Source of the DNA: Betaproteobacteria bacterium HGW-Betaproteobacteria-11
GTDB taxonomy: Bacteria > Pseudomonadota > Gammaproteobacteria > Burkholderiales > Rhodocyclaceae
Assembly (NCBI GenBank): GCA_002842395.1
Contig: PHCV01000002.1
Coordinates: 1 to 64,000 of the forward strand
DNA: 64,000 bases
Direction of reading: 5' to 3'
How positions within the stretch are numbered: position 1 is the first letter of the stretch; each line of letters starts with the position of its first letter. A program made the position numbers and the translations under genes. Below, in pieces: positions 1 through 8,722 of this stretch. A model generated the notes under the pieces. That model had not been told where the DNA came from. It searched no databases and was given only the letters and a program-made list of their open reading frames with translations.

Positions 1-1442
1 CCGCCGCGCCAGCGCCGGGTTTTCGCGAACCGGCGGCAGCGCGCCCGGTCGCTCAATCTTCTCCGTCGCCCGCCGCGCGGTCTGCGCCGGAAGCCGGTGC
101 GCCCGCCACAGCCGCGCCCCAGGCCGCTGCCTCCGGCAACGAGAGCGCGCGCATCGCCGGCCTGCTCGAGGGCGGCAGCCTCGGTCTCACGCTGGTCACC
201 TTCTTCGGCTTCGGCCTGCTGCTCTCGCTCACCCCCTGCGTGTTCCCGATGGTGCCGATCCTCTCCGGCATCATCGTCAATCACGGCCATGCCGTGAGCC
301 ATGTCCGCGCCTTCGTGCTTTCCCTGGCCTATGTGCTTGGCATGGCGCTGACCTATGCCGCGGCCGGCATCGCCGCCGGACTGTCCGGCACCCTGCTCTC
401 CAACGCGCTGCAGAATGCCTGGGTGCTCGGCAGCTTCGCGCTGGTCTTCGTCGTCCTCTCGCTGTCGATGTTCGACCTCTACGAACTGCAACTGCCGACC
501 GGCCTGCAAAGCCGCCTCTCGGCCACGGCCAACCGCCAGGGCGGCTCGCTGCCGGCGATCGCCCTGATGGGCGCGCTCTCGGCGCTGATCGTCGGCCCCT
601 GCGTGGCCGCGCCGCTGGCCGGGGCGCTGCTCTACATCGCGCAGAGCGGCGATGCCACGCTCGGCGGCCTGGCGCTGTTCGCGCTGGCGCTCGGCATGGG
701 CGCGCCGCTGATCCTGGTCGGCACGTTCTCGCGCTCGCTCTTGCCCAAGCCGGGGCCGTGGATGGATGGCGTCAAGCGTTTTTTCGGCGTGCTGATGCTG
801 GCCACTGCGCTGTGGCTGGTGACGCCGGTGCTGCCGGCCTGGCTGACGCTGCTCGGCTGGGCGCTTCTGCTGATCCTGCCGGCGATCTATCTTTCCGCGC
901 TCGATCCGCTGCCGGCCCATGCCCACGGCTGGCAGCGGCTGGGCAAGGGGCTCGGCATCGTGCTTCTGGTCAGCGGCGCGCTGATGCTGGCGGGGCTTCT
1001 GGGTGGCGCCCGCGATCCGCTGCAACCGCTGGCCTTCCTGCGTGGCGCAGGTGGCGCGACGACAGGTACGGCCGCCGTCTCGCCAGCGCCGACTTTTTCG
1101 CGCATCCATTCGTCCGCCGAACTCGATGCCCGGCTCGCGGCGGCCGGCGGCCGGCCGGTGATGCTCGACTTCTGGGCCGAATGGTGCATCAGCTGCAAGG
1201 AACTGGAGGCGACCTTCGCCGAGCCGCGGGTGGCCGCGCAACTGAAGGATTTCGTCCTGCTGCAGGCCGATGTCACCGCCAATAGCGAGGAGGAAAAGGC
1301 GCTGCTCGCCCGCTTCGGCCTGTTCGGCCCGCCGGGCATCGTCTTCTTCGACCACGCGGGCAAGGAACTCACCGACGTGCGCGTGGTGGGAACCCTCGGC
1401 GCGGACGAGTTCCTCCCCATCCTGCAACGCGCACGACGCTGA
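1..1442 (+). CDS. dsbD: Thiol:disulfide interchange protein DsbD, 5' end outside window
   Basis: C-terminal 479 residues of DsbD, the inner-membrane protein that passes electrons from cytoplasmic thioredoxin to periplasmic thiol reductases. The frame is already open at base 3, so the start and N-terminal periplasmic alpha domain lie upstream. Visible are the membrane beta domain with about eight hydrophobic segments and the two redox cysteine motifs LTPCVFPM (near base 237) and GPCVAAP (near base 600), then a C-terminal thioredoxin-like domain with FWAEWCISCKE (near base 1182). The linker between them reads SPAPTF and is encoded by a dispersed repeat (1073-1098). ribE starts 16 bases downstream, so the two may be co-transcribed. 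Confidence 0.95.
   Translation, partial: AAPAPGFREPAAARPVAQSSPSPAARSAPEAGAPATAAPQAAASGNESARIAGLLEGGSLGLTLVTFFGFGLLLSLTPCVFPMVPILSGIIVNHGHAVSHVRAFVLSLAYVLGMALTYAAAGIAAGLSGTLLSNALQNAWVLGSFALVFVVLSLSMFDLYELQLPTGLQSRLSATANRQGGSLPAIALMGALSALIVGPCVAAPLAGALLYIAQSGDATLGGLALFALALGMGAPLILVGTFSRSLLPKPGPWMDGVKRFFGVLMLATALWLVTPVLPAWLTLLGWALLLILPAIYLSALDPLPAHAHGWQRLGKGLGIVLLVSGALMLAGLLGGARDPLQPLAFLRGAGGATTGTAAVSPAPTFSRIHSSAELDARLAAAGGRPVMLDFWAEWCISCKELEATFAEPRVAAQLKDFVLLQADVTANSEEEKALLARFGLFGPPGIVFFDHAGKELTDVRVVGTLGADEFLPILQRARR
2..23 (+). repeat. Degenerate copy of the 25-bp dispersed repeat
   Basis: Reads CGCCAGCGCC then GGGTTTT; it matches the family core except for the ACT triplet. It lies in the Ala/Pro-rich linker of DsbD. 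Weak member, listed because position and orientation fit the family. Confidence 0.35.
1073..1098 (+). repeat. 25-bp dispersed repeat, copy 1
   Basis: Full-length copy containing the exact core CGCCAGCGCCGACTTTTT. It is in frame inside dsbD and encodes SPAPTF in the linker between the membrane and thioredoxin domains. Confidence 0.85.
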
Positions 1443-1458
1443 AAACGAAAGGGTCTCC

Positions 1459-2070
1459 ATGTTCACCGGCATCATCGCGGCGGTCGGCCGCATCTCTCAT
1501 GTGCAGGCGCTCGGGCAGGGCCTGCGGCTCACCGTCGAAGCGCCGGCGCTCGATCTGTCCGACGTGGCGCTCGGCGATTCGATCGCCCACGGCGGCGTCT
1601 GCCTCACCGTGATCGGCAAGAGCGGCAGCCAGTATCAGGTCGATGTCTCCGCGGAAACCCTGGCCTGCGCCTGCGGCCTCGCCGCGCCGGGGCCGGTCAA
1701 TCTGGAAAAGGCCCTGCGCCTGGCCGACCGGCTGGGCGGGCACCTGGTCAGCGGCCACGTCGATGGCCTCGGCACGGTGCTCTCCTTCGCCCCCGTCGGC
1801 GAATCACACGCGCTGGTGGTCCGCGTGCCGCCGGCGCTTGCGAAATACGTCGCGCGCAAGGGCTCGCTCACCGTCGATGGCGTCTCGCTGACCACCAACC
1901 GCGTCACCGATGGCGCCGAGGGCGCCGAAGGCTGCGAGGTGTCGATCAACCTGATCCCCCACACCCTGGCGGTCACCACGCTCGGCAATCTCGCCGCCGG
2001 CCACCAGGTGAACCTCGAAGTCGATCTGATCGCCCGCTATTGCGAACGGATGCTGGAGTCCGCGGCGTAG
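1459..2070 (+). CDS. ribE: Riboflavin synthase (alpha chain)
   Basis: 203 residues. Riboflavin synthase dismutates two 6,7-dimethyl-8-ribityllumazine molecules into riboflavin and the pyrimidine substrate of RibH. The start is fixed by the family N-terminus MFTGII and a GAAAGGG ribosome site. Two lumazine-binding barrels are visible: GGVCLTV in the first, and GHLVSGHVDG, KGSLTVDGVSLT and NLIPHTLAVTTL in the second, with the C-terminal helix ending in the family pattern DLIARYCERM. It is followed by ribBA and ribH, so three of the pathway enzymes are together; ribD is not in the window, and no FMN riboswitch fits in the 16 bases upstream. Confidence 0.97.
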   Translation: MFTGIIAAVGRISHVQALGQGLRLTVEAPALDLSDVALGDSIAHGGVCLTVIGKSGSQYQVDVSAETLACACGLAAPGPVNLEKALRLADRLGGHLVSGHVDGLGTVLSFAPVGESHALVVRVPPALAKYVARKGSLTVDGVSLTTNRVTDGAEGAEGCEVSINLIPHTLAVTTLGNLAAGHQVNLEVDLIARYCERMLESAA

Positions 2071-2112
2071 AATGCGCGCCTTCCCCTGTCACACCCCGCA
2101 CACCTCACCGAC

Positions 2113-3237
2113 ATGACGATCAGCCCGATCCAGGACATCATCGCCGAGCTCGCCGCCGGCCGCATGGTCATTCTCGTCGACGAGGAAGACCGCGAAAACG
2201 AAGGCGATCTGGTGATCGCCGCCGAGTGCGTGACACCCGAGGCGATCAACTTCATGGCCAAGCATGCGCGGGGCCTGGTCTGCCTGACGCTGACCGAAGC
2301 GCGCTGCAGGCAGCTCGGCCTGACGCAGATGGCACGCGACAACAAGAGCCAGTTCAGTACCGCGTTCACCACCTCGATCGAGGCCGCGAGCGGCGTCACC
2401 ACTGGCATTTCGGCGCACGACCGGGCGCGCACGGTGCAGGCGGCGGTGACGCGCAACGCGAAAGCCGAAGACATCGTGCAGCCGGGGCATGTCTTTCCGA
2501 TCATGGCCCGGCCGGGCGGCGTGCTGGTGCGCGCCGGCCACACCGAGGCCGGCTGCGACCTGGCGCAAATGGCCGGCTGCGAACCGGCAGCAGTGATCTG
2601 CGAGATTCTCAAGGATGACGGCAGCATGGCCCGGCTGCCGGACCTGCTGCAATTCGCCGCCGCGCACGGGCTGAAGATCGGCACCATCCGCGATCTGATC
2701 CATTACCGCTCGGAACACGAGAAACTCGTCGAGTGCGTTGCCGACAAGCCCGTCCGCTGCGCCCAGGGCACGTTCCGCCTGCGCACCTTCGTCGACCGGA
2801 GCAGCGGCGACATCCACCTCGCCCTCTCCCATGGCGAAATCACGGCCGCGAGGGAAACCCTGGTGCGTGTGCATGAGGCCGTCTCGGTGCTGGATTTTCT
2901 CGACGACGCGCACGCGCGCCACAGCTTCAGCATCGATTACGCCCTGCGCCGGATCACCCGCGTCGAGTGCGGCGTGGCGCTGCTGCTGCATCGCAGCGAG
3001 TCGAGCCAGGCGCTGCTGGCGGCGCTCGACGCGGCGGGGGGCGAGGCGCAGCGGAGGCCGCCGGCGCAAAAATGGGATCCGCGCAGCTATGGCATCGGCG
3101 CGCAGATCCTGCGCGAGCTCGGCGTCGGCAAGATGCGCCTGATGGCCAGCCCGCAAAAAATGCCGAGCATGGCCGGCTTCGGCCTCGAAGTCGTCGGCTA
3201 TCTCACGCCGGAGGAGGCAAAACATGAAGCTGAATGA
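2113..3237 (+). CDS. ribBA: 3,4-dihydroxy-2-butanone-4-phosphate synthase with degenerate GTP cyclohydrolase II domain
   Basis: 374 residues. Residues 1-205 are a normal DHBP synthase (ribulose 5-phosphate to the four-carbon riboflavin precursor) with the acidic site [22 protein letters not shown] and [14 protein letters not shown]. Residues about 206-374 align with GTP cyclohydrolase II in length and ending ([28 protein letters not shown]) but lack the zinc site: where the family has C-x2-G-x7-C-x-C, this protein has [19 protein letters not shown]. The second activity is therefore probably lost and a separate RibA is expected elsewhere. Such degenerate fusions are common in betaproteobacteria. 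The 3' end overlaps ribH by 14 bases. Confidence 0.93.
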   Translation: MTISPIQDIIAELAAGRMVILVDEEDRENEGDLVIAAECVTPEAINFMAKHARGLVCLTLTEARCRQLGLTQMARDNKSQFSTAFTTSIEAASGVTTGISAHDRARTVQAAVTRNAKAEDIVQPGHVFPIMARPGGVLVRAGHTEAGCDLAQMAGCEPAAVICEILKDDGSMARLPDLLQFAAAHGLKIGTIRDLIHYRSEHEKLVECVADKPVRCAQGTFRLRTFVDRSSGDIHLALSHGEITAARETLVRVHEAVSVLDFLDDAHARHSFSIDYALRRITRVECGVALLLHRSESSQALLAALDAAGGEAQRRPPAQKWDPRSYGIGAQILRELGVGKMRLMASPQKMPSMAGFGLEVVGYLTPEEAKHEAE

Positions 3238-3676
3238 AATCGAAGCGTGCCGTACCGGGGCCGGACTGGTCGTCGCCGTGGTGCAAAGCCGTTTCAACGA
3301 GGAGATCGGCGATGGCCTGCGTTCCGGCTGTCTCGACGAGCTCGAGCGCCTGGGCGTGCCCGAGGTGACCTATGCCACCGTGCCCGGCGCCCTCGAGCTG
3401 CCGCTGGCCCTCCAGGCGCTGGCGCAGAGCGGCCGCTATCACGCGCTGATCGCGCTGGGCGCGGTGATCCGCGGCGAAACCTATCATTTCGAGATCGTTG
3501 CCAACGAGTCGGCGCGCGGCATGGGCGAGGTGCAACTGAAAACCGGGGTGCCGGTCGCCAATGCCGTCCTCACCACCGAGAATGACGACCAGGCGCTCGA
3601 ACGCATGGTGCAAAAGGGCAGGGAAGCGGCGCTGGCCGCCGTCGAAATGGCGAACCTGCTGCGGGCCTGTGCATGA
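3224..3676 (+). CDS. ribH: 6,7-dimethyl-8-ribityllumazine synthase
   Basis: 150 residues, normal family length. Condenses the RibB product with the ribityl pyrimidine to form lumazine, the substrate of RibE. Visible motifs: [11 protein letters not shown] near the N-terminus, [12 protein letters not shown] in the middle, and the substrate-binding [12 protein letters not shown] followed by [12 protein letters not shown]. Its start lies inside the last codons of ribBA, preceded by GGAGG, which points to translational coupling. The stop overlaps the nusB start (ATGA). Confidence 0.97.
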   Translation: MKLNEIEACRTGAGLVVAVVQSRFNEEIGDGLRSGCLDELERLGVPEVTYATVPGALELPLALQALAQSGRYHALIALGAVIRGETYHFEIVANESARGMGEVQLKTGVPVANAVLTTENDDQALERMVQKGREAALAAVEMANLLRACA

Positions 3677-4107
3677 GCACCAAAAAAGTCGAACGCAACC
3701 CGCGCCGGCGCGCCCGCGAACTGGCGATGCAGGGACTCTACCAGTGGCAGGTCGGCGGTCAGGACGAGGCCGCGATCCAGGTTCAGGCCGAGGCCGTCGC
3801 CGGCTTTCACAAGGCCGACCGCGAGCTATACCTGAGCCTGCTGCACGAGGCCATCGACCAGGCCGCCGGCCTGCGCGCCAACCTCGAACCCCACATCAGC
3901 CGGCCGTGGGCCGAGATTTCGCCGATCGAGCGCAGCATCCTGCTGCTCGGCGCCTGCGAACTGCGCCTGCATCCCGAAACGCCGTATCGCGTCGTCATCA
4001 ATGAGTGCATCGAGCTGGCCAAGACCTTCGGCGGCGCCGACGGCCACAAGTTCGTCAACGGCGTGCTGGACAAGACGGCGGCGGTGCTGCGTCCCGCCGA
4101 ACGCTGA
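3673..4107 (+). CDS. nusB: Transcription antitermination factor NusB
   Basis: 144 residues, all-helical RNA-binding protein that joins NusE (S10) on boxA to prevent termination in rRNA operons. Family features: basic N-terminus [19 protein letters not shown] and C-terminal [25 protein letters not shown]. Overlaps ribH by four bases; the ribH-nusB-thiL order is widespread in proteobacteria. Confidence 0.96.
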   Translation: MSTKKVERNPRRRARELAMQGLYQWQVGGQDEAAIQVQAEAVAGFHKADRELYLSLLHEAIDQAAGLRANLEPHISRPWAEISPIERSILLLGACELRLHPETPYRVVINECIELAKTFGGADGHKFVNGVLDKTAAVLRPAER

Positions 4108-4132
4108 CCTACCTTTCTCCGGGGTGGCCGCG

Positions 4133-5203
4133 ATGCCCTCTGAATTCGAGCTGATCCGCCGCTTCTTCACCCGCCCGCCGCGCCATGCGGTGCTCGGGGT
4201 CGGCGACGACGCGGCGATTCTGGCACCGACGCCGGGCATGGAATTGCTGGTGTCCACCGACATGCTGGTCGAAGGCACGCATTTCCTGCCGGAGACCGAG
4301 CCGCAAGCGCTGGGCTGGAAGACGCTGGCGGTCAATCTCTCCGATCTGGCGGCGATGGGCGCCCGGCCGCGCTGGGCCTTGCTCGCCGTCGCCCTGCCGG
4401 AGGCCGACGAGGGCTGGATCGCGGCCTTTGCCGAGGGGCTGTTCGCCTGCGCCGAGGCCTTCGGCGTCGATCTGGTCGGCGGCGACACCACAAAGTCCCC
4501 CCCCACAGCCGCTGCCTTGCAGCGTCCCCCCCCGGGGGGGCAGGGAAGCACCTGGGACGGCCCGGCGTGTTTCCCGGGCCCGCGGGTTTTCTGCGTCACC
4601 GTGCTCGGCGAGGCGCCGGCGGGCCGGGCGTTGCGCCGCAGCGGGGCGAAGGTCGGCGACTGGATCTGGGTTTCGGGCTGGCCGGGACGCGCCGCGCTGG
4701 GGCTGGCGCATCTGCAAGGACGGGTCGTGCTTGCCGAAGCCGAACTCGGCCCCTGCCTGAATGCGCTCCACCGGCCGCAACCGCGCGTGGCGCTCGGTCT
4801 TGGCCTGCGCGAGCTGGCGACGGCGGCGATCGACGTCTCGGATGGCCTGCTCGCCGATCTCGGCCATGTCCTGGAGGCTTCGGGCGTCGCGGCGCGCCTG
4901 CGGGTCGCCGTCGCCGGCCCGCGCAGCGGAATTTCCGGCGTGCCCGGCGTGCCCGGCGTGCAAGGTACGCCAACGCCGACTTTTGCAGAACAGTGTTACC
5001 TGTCGGGCGGCGATGATTACGAGTTGGTGTTCACCGCGCCGCCCGCCCGCGCCGGCGAGGTGCAGGCGCTGGCTACTGCGCTCGATCTTCCGCTGACCCG
5101 TCTCGGCGAGGTGGTGGCGGGTGGGGCGGGGGGGCTGACCCTCACCAATGCCGAGGGCCAGATCATCACGCCGTCCCGCTTCGGTTACGAACATTTCAGC
5201 TGA
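4133..5203 (+). CDS. thiL: Thiamine-monophosphate kinase with two inserted repeat segments
   Basis: 356 residues; family members are usually near 320. Phosphorylates thiamine monophosphate to the active cofactor. Start chosen at MPSEFELIRRFF. Family motifs: GVGDDAAI, DMLVEGTHF, NLSDLAAMGA, VGGDTT, AAIDVSDGLLADL and LSGGDDYELVF. The extra length comes from two insertions. The first, directly after GGDTT, is about 25 residues encoded by a C/G-run palindrome (4497-4546). The second, before LSGGDDYE, is a GVPGVPGVQG stretch encoded by a 9-bp triplicate followed by a dispersed repeat (4937-4984). Both fall in surface loops between conserved blocks and keep the frame, so the enzyme may still work. 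Confidence 0.93.
   Translation: MPSEFELIRRFFTRPPRHAVLGVGDDAAILAPTPGMELLVSTDMLVEGTHFLPETEPQALGWKTLAVNLSDLAAMGARPRWALLAVALPEADEGWIAAFAEGLFACAEAFGVDLVGGDTTKSPPTAAALQRPPPGGQGSTWDGPACFPGPRVFCVTVLGEAPAGRALRRSGAKVGDWIWVSGWPGRAALGLAHLQGRVVLAEAELGPCLNALHRPQPRVALGLGLRELATAAIDVSDGLLADLGHVLEASGVAARLRVAVAGPRSGISGVPGVPGVQGTPTPTFAEQCYLSGGDDYELVFTAPPARAGEVQALATALDLPLTRLGEVVAGGAGGLTLTNAEGQIITPSRFGYEHFS
4497..4546. repeat. Double palindrome inserted in thiL
   Basis: Two adjacent hairpins: CGCTGC-CTT-GCAGCG at 4510-4524, then eight C followed by seven G at about 4526-4540. It looks like the intergenic C-run/G-run palindromes of high-GC betaproteobacteria, but here it sits in frame within thiL. A related C5-GTGA-G5 palindrome occurs at 36904-36918. 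Confidence 0.7.
4937..4963 (+). repeat. 9-bp tandem repeat, three copies, in thiL
   Basis: Three consecutive copies of GGCGTGCCC (the last ends in CAA), encoding GVPGVPGVQ. It abuts a dispersed-repeat copy, so the two together form one inserted loop. Confidence 0.85.
4964..4984 (+). repeat. 25-bp dispersed repeat, variant copy in thiL
   Basis: GGTACGCCAACGCCGACTTT and one further T. It differs from the core by A for G in the middle; the same CCAACGCCGA variant recurs at 44303. Encodes TPTPTF. Confidence 0.7.
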
Positions 5204-5408
5204 CGATCATGATGAATTTACTCACCCCGTCGAATGAAATACGTCGCGCCAGGTCAGGAACTCGAACGCTCGCCGTTCCGGGCCTGGCCCGGAGCCCGGG
5301 AATGGCTCCCGGTGCAGCGTAGAGCCCGCGGCCTGGATTCCGGATCGACGCTGCGCGCCGTCCGGAATGACGGGGCTATCCCGGTTATTTCACCTCAAAG
5401 TCGACACC
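5204..5408. repeat. Intergenic GTCATTCCGG-type repeat (5272-5374)
   Basis: Gap between thiL and pgpA. Bases 5272-5374 hold GTTCCGGGCC, CTGGATTCCGG and GTCCGGAATGACGG, which are units of the palindromic repeat family also found at 38.3, 40.2, 52.0 and 58.0 kb. No gene was seen. Confidence 0.65.
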
Positions 5409-5918
5409 ATGAAAATCAAGCCCCGCATCCCCGGTCCGCCGCTGCGCTTCCTGTTCCAGCATCCGGCCCATCTGGTGGCCTGCGGCTTCGGCAGCGGGCT
5501 CTCGCCGTTCGCACCGGGCACGGCGGGGACGTTGTTCGCCTGGGCCACCTGGCCTTACCTCGTGGCGCACTTCCGGGGCGCCGGCTGGCTGGCGCTATTC
5601 CTGCTGCTGGCGTTCGCCTTCGGCGCCGTGGTCTGCCAGATCACCGGCCGGGCGCTGGGCGTGGTCGATCACGGCGCCATCGTCTGGGACGAGATCGTGC
5701 CCTTCTGGTGCGTGCTGCTGCTGACGCCGGCCGGCCTCGCCTGGCAGCTGGCCGCCTTCCTCCTGTTCCGCTTTTACGATATCGCCAAACCCCAGCCCGC
5801 GCGCTGGTTCGACACCGAGGTGAAAAACGGCTTCGGCGTGATGATGGACGATCTGGTCGCCGCCGGCTACACCCTGTTCACCCTGGCGCTGGCGAAGATG
5901 CTGCTGGAGATGTTCTGA
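5409..5918 (+). CDS. pgpA: Phosphatidylglycerophosphatase A
   Basis: 169 residues. Inner-membrane phosphatase converting phosphatidylglycerol phosphate to phosphatidylglycerol. Start chosen at MKIKPRIPGPPLRF. Motifs: GSGLSPFAPGTAGT near the N-terminus, VWDEIVPFW, RFYDIAKPQPARWFD, and DDLVAAGYTLF at the end; four hydrophobic segments. In many proteobacteria the gene follows thiL, as here, and precedes the cinA-type pncC gene, whose start is one base after its stop. Confidence 0.95.
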   Translation: MKIKPRIPGPPLRFLFQHPAHLVACGFGSGLSPFAPGTAGTLFAWATWPYLVAHFRGAGWLALFLLLAFAFGAVVCQITGRALGVVDHGAIVWDEIVPFWCVLLLTPAGLAWQLAAFLLFRFYDIAKPQPARWFDTEVKNGFGVMMDDLVAAGYTLFTLALAKMLLEMF

Positions 5919-5919
5919 C

Positions 5920-6411
5920 ATGGCCCCTGAGCTGGTTGCGTTGTCACGGGCCATCGGCACGGCGTGTCGCCAGCGCCGACTTTTTCTCGCCAGCGCCGAA
6001 TCCTGTACCGGCGGCTGGGCGGCGCAGGTGATTACCCACACGGCGGGCAGCTCGAACTGGTTCGAGCGTGGCTTCATCACCTATTCCGCTGCCGCCAAGA
6101 TCGAGCTGCTGGACGTGCGCGCGGAAACCCTTGACCGCTTTGGCGCGGTCAGCGAGGCGACAGCGCGGGAAATGGCGCAGGGCGCCCTGCGCCATTCCCG
6201 CGCCGATCTGGCCCTGGCGATCACCGGCATTGCCGGCCCCGGGGGTGGCTCACCGGATAAGCCTGTGGGCGCCGTATGCTTCGCCTGGTGTCGACGCGAG
6301 GGCGCGGCGCAAAGCGAAACCCGGCAGTTCGAAGGCGATCGGGAAGCCGTTCGCCGGCAGGCCGTGAGCCATGCCCTGGATGGCCTTTTGGCGCGCCTCG
6401 ACACCTTGTAA
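5920..6411 (+). CDS. pncC: Nicotinamide-nucleotide amidohydrolase PncC (CinA C-terminal domain family)
   Basis: 163 residues, a stand-alone CinA C-terminal domain. Deamidates NMN to NaMN in the pyridine nucleotide salvage cycle. Catalytic block ASAESCTGGW and the downstream ITGIAGPGGGSPDKPVG are intact. The N-terminal segment RQRRLFLASAE is encoded by a dispersed repeat (5961-5985) immediately followed by a second partial copy that coincides with the conserved AESCTGG codons. Lies between pgpA and recA, the usual position of cinA genes. Confidence 0.93.
   Translation: MAPELVALSRAIGTACRQRRLFLASAESCTGGWAAQVITHTAGSSNWFERGFITYSAAAKIELLDVRAETLDRFGAVSEATAREMAQGALRHSRADLALAITGIAGPGGGSPDKPVGAVCFAWCRREGAAQSETRQFEGDREAVRRQAVSHALDGLLARLDTL
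5961..5985 (+). repeat. 25-bp dispersed repeat, copy in pncC
   Basis: Exact core GTCGCCAGCGCCGACTTTTT. A second partial unit, CTCGCCAGCGCCGA, follows at 5986-5999, where it also encodes the conserved AESC start of the catalytic motif, so that part may be chance or a recombination footprint. Confidence 0.8.
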
Positions 6412-6429
6412 ACGGGCTGGTGAATGGAA

Positions 6430-6458
6430 GGCACGAAGCGTGCCATCCGTGCCATAAT
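6430..6458 (+). promoter_or_regulatory. Palindrome and -10-like box upstream of recA
   Basis: GGCACG-AAG-CGTGCC (6430-6444) is a perfect 6-bp inverted repeat; CATAAT at 6453-6458 resembles a -10 box. No clear -35 and no CTGT-N8-ACAG LexA site was seen in the 72-bp gap. The role of the palindrome is unknown. Confidence 0.4.
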
Positions 6459-6483
6459 CGGATCAACTTTTAAGGAAACCACG

Positions 6484-7496
<1,013 letters not shown>

Positions 7497-7500
<4 letters not shown>

Positions 7501-7973
7501 ATGCGCTGCGCAGCCGTGCGCTCCGGCTGCTGGCCCGGCGCGATTACAGCCGCGCCGAGCTGGCACGCAAGCTCGCAGCGCACGGCAGCGCCGAGGAAAT
7601 CGAAATCGTGATTGCCGAATTTGCCGCCAGCCAGTTGCAGTCGGACCAACGCTGCGTCGAGAGCTATCTGCGCACCCACGGCGGGCGCCTGGGAGTCTCG
7701 CGCCTGCGCCAGAGCCTCGCCCGGCGCGGCCTGGACAGTGCGCTGATCGAGGCGCAGCTGTCGGCGCAGACCGCCGGCGGCGAGCTGGCCGACGAGCCGG
7801 CGCGCGCGCGCAGTGTATGGGCACGCAAGTTTGCCGCGCCACCGGCCGATGCGCGGGAGTGGGCGCGTCAGGCGCGCTTCCTGCAAGGGCGTGGTTTTGC
7901 TGCCGAGATCATTCGTCATCTGATGAAATCGCTGCCGGCTTCAGTCGATCCCGGCGAGGACGATTCCAGATGA
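7497..7973 (+). CDS. recX: Regulatory protein RecX
   Basis: 158 residues. Modulates RecA filament growth. GTG start overlapping the recA stop (GTGA). Helical repeat family with [19 protein letters not shown] at the N-terminus and [18 protein letters not shown] at the C-terminus, both typical. Ends by overlapping the lptB start (ATGA at 7970), so recA-recX-lptB-rpoN form a compact coupled set. Confidence 0.93.
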
Positions 7974-8722
7974 GCGTGACCACTCTTTCGGGCCACAACC
8001 TGCGCAAGAAATACAAGGCGCGCACCGTCGTCACCGATGTCTCGTTCTCGGTCGCGGCCGGCGAAGTGGTCGGCCTGCTCGGCCCCAACGGGGCCGGCAA
8101 GACCACCTGTTTCTACATGATCGTCGGCCTGGTCGCCGCCGATGGCGGCGAGATCCGCATCGACCGCGAAGGCAGCGGCGAAAGCGAACACGACCGCCTC
8201 ACCCACATGCCGATGCACCGGCGGGCCCAGCTTGGACTCTCCTACCTGCCGCAGGAAAGCTCGGTGTTCCGCAAGCTCACCGTGTCCGAAAACATCCGCG
8301 CCATCCTCGAACTGCAGCAGCTTGACGCCGCCGAAATTGACAGTCGCGAAGAAGATCTGCTCGAGGAACTGCACATCACTCATATCCGCAAGAACCTGGC
8401 CGCCTCGCTGTCCGGCGGCGAACGGCGCCGGGTGGAGATTGCCCGCGCCCTGGCCACCCGCCCGCGCTTCATCCTGCTCGACGAACCTTTCGCCGGCGTC
8501 GATCCGATCGCCGTGATCGACATCCAGAAGATCATCCGTTTCCTGAAGGAGCGCGGTATCGGGATACTGATCACCGATCACAACGTGCGCGAAACGCTGG
8601 GCATCTGCGATCGCGCCACCATCATCAACGAAGGCGTGGTGCTGGCCGCTGGACACCCGGCCGAGATTGTCGATAATGAAAGCGTGCGTCGGGTATACCT
8701 CGGCGAGCACTTCAGGATGTAA
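7970..8722 (+). CDS. lptB: LPS export ABC transporter ATP-binding protein LptB
   Basis: 250 residues. Cytoplasmic ATPase that powers LPS extraction by LptFG and transport through LptC/LptA. Start at [15 protein letters not shown]. Walker [11 protein letters not shown]-loop [12 protein letters not shown], signature [15 protein letters not shown], Walker [14 protein letters not shown] and switch [11 protein letters not shown] are intact. The usual upstream partners lptC and lptA are absent; recX precedes it instead. The stop overlaps the rpoN start. Confidence 0.96.
   Translation: MSVTTLSGHNLRKKYKARTVVTDVSFSVAAGEVVGLLGPNGAGKTTCFYMIVGLVAADGGEIRIDREGSGESEHDRLTHMPMHRRAQLGLSYLPQESSVFRKLTVSENIRAILELQQLDAAEIDSREEDLLEELHITHIRKNLAASLSGGERRRVEIARALATRPRFILLDEPFAGVDPIAVIDIQKIIRFLKERGIGILITDHNVRETLGICDRATIINEGVVLAAGHPAEIVDNESVRRVYLGEHFRM

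Noticed and set aside
1443-1458. FMN riboswitch in front of ribE
   Set aside because: Only 16 bases separate dsbD and ribE; no riboswitch can fit.
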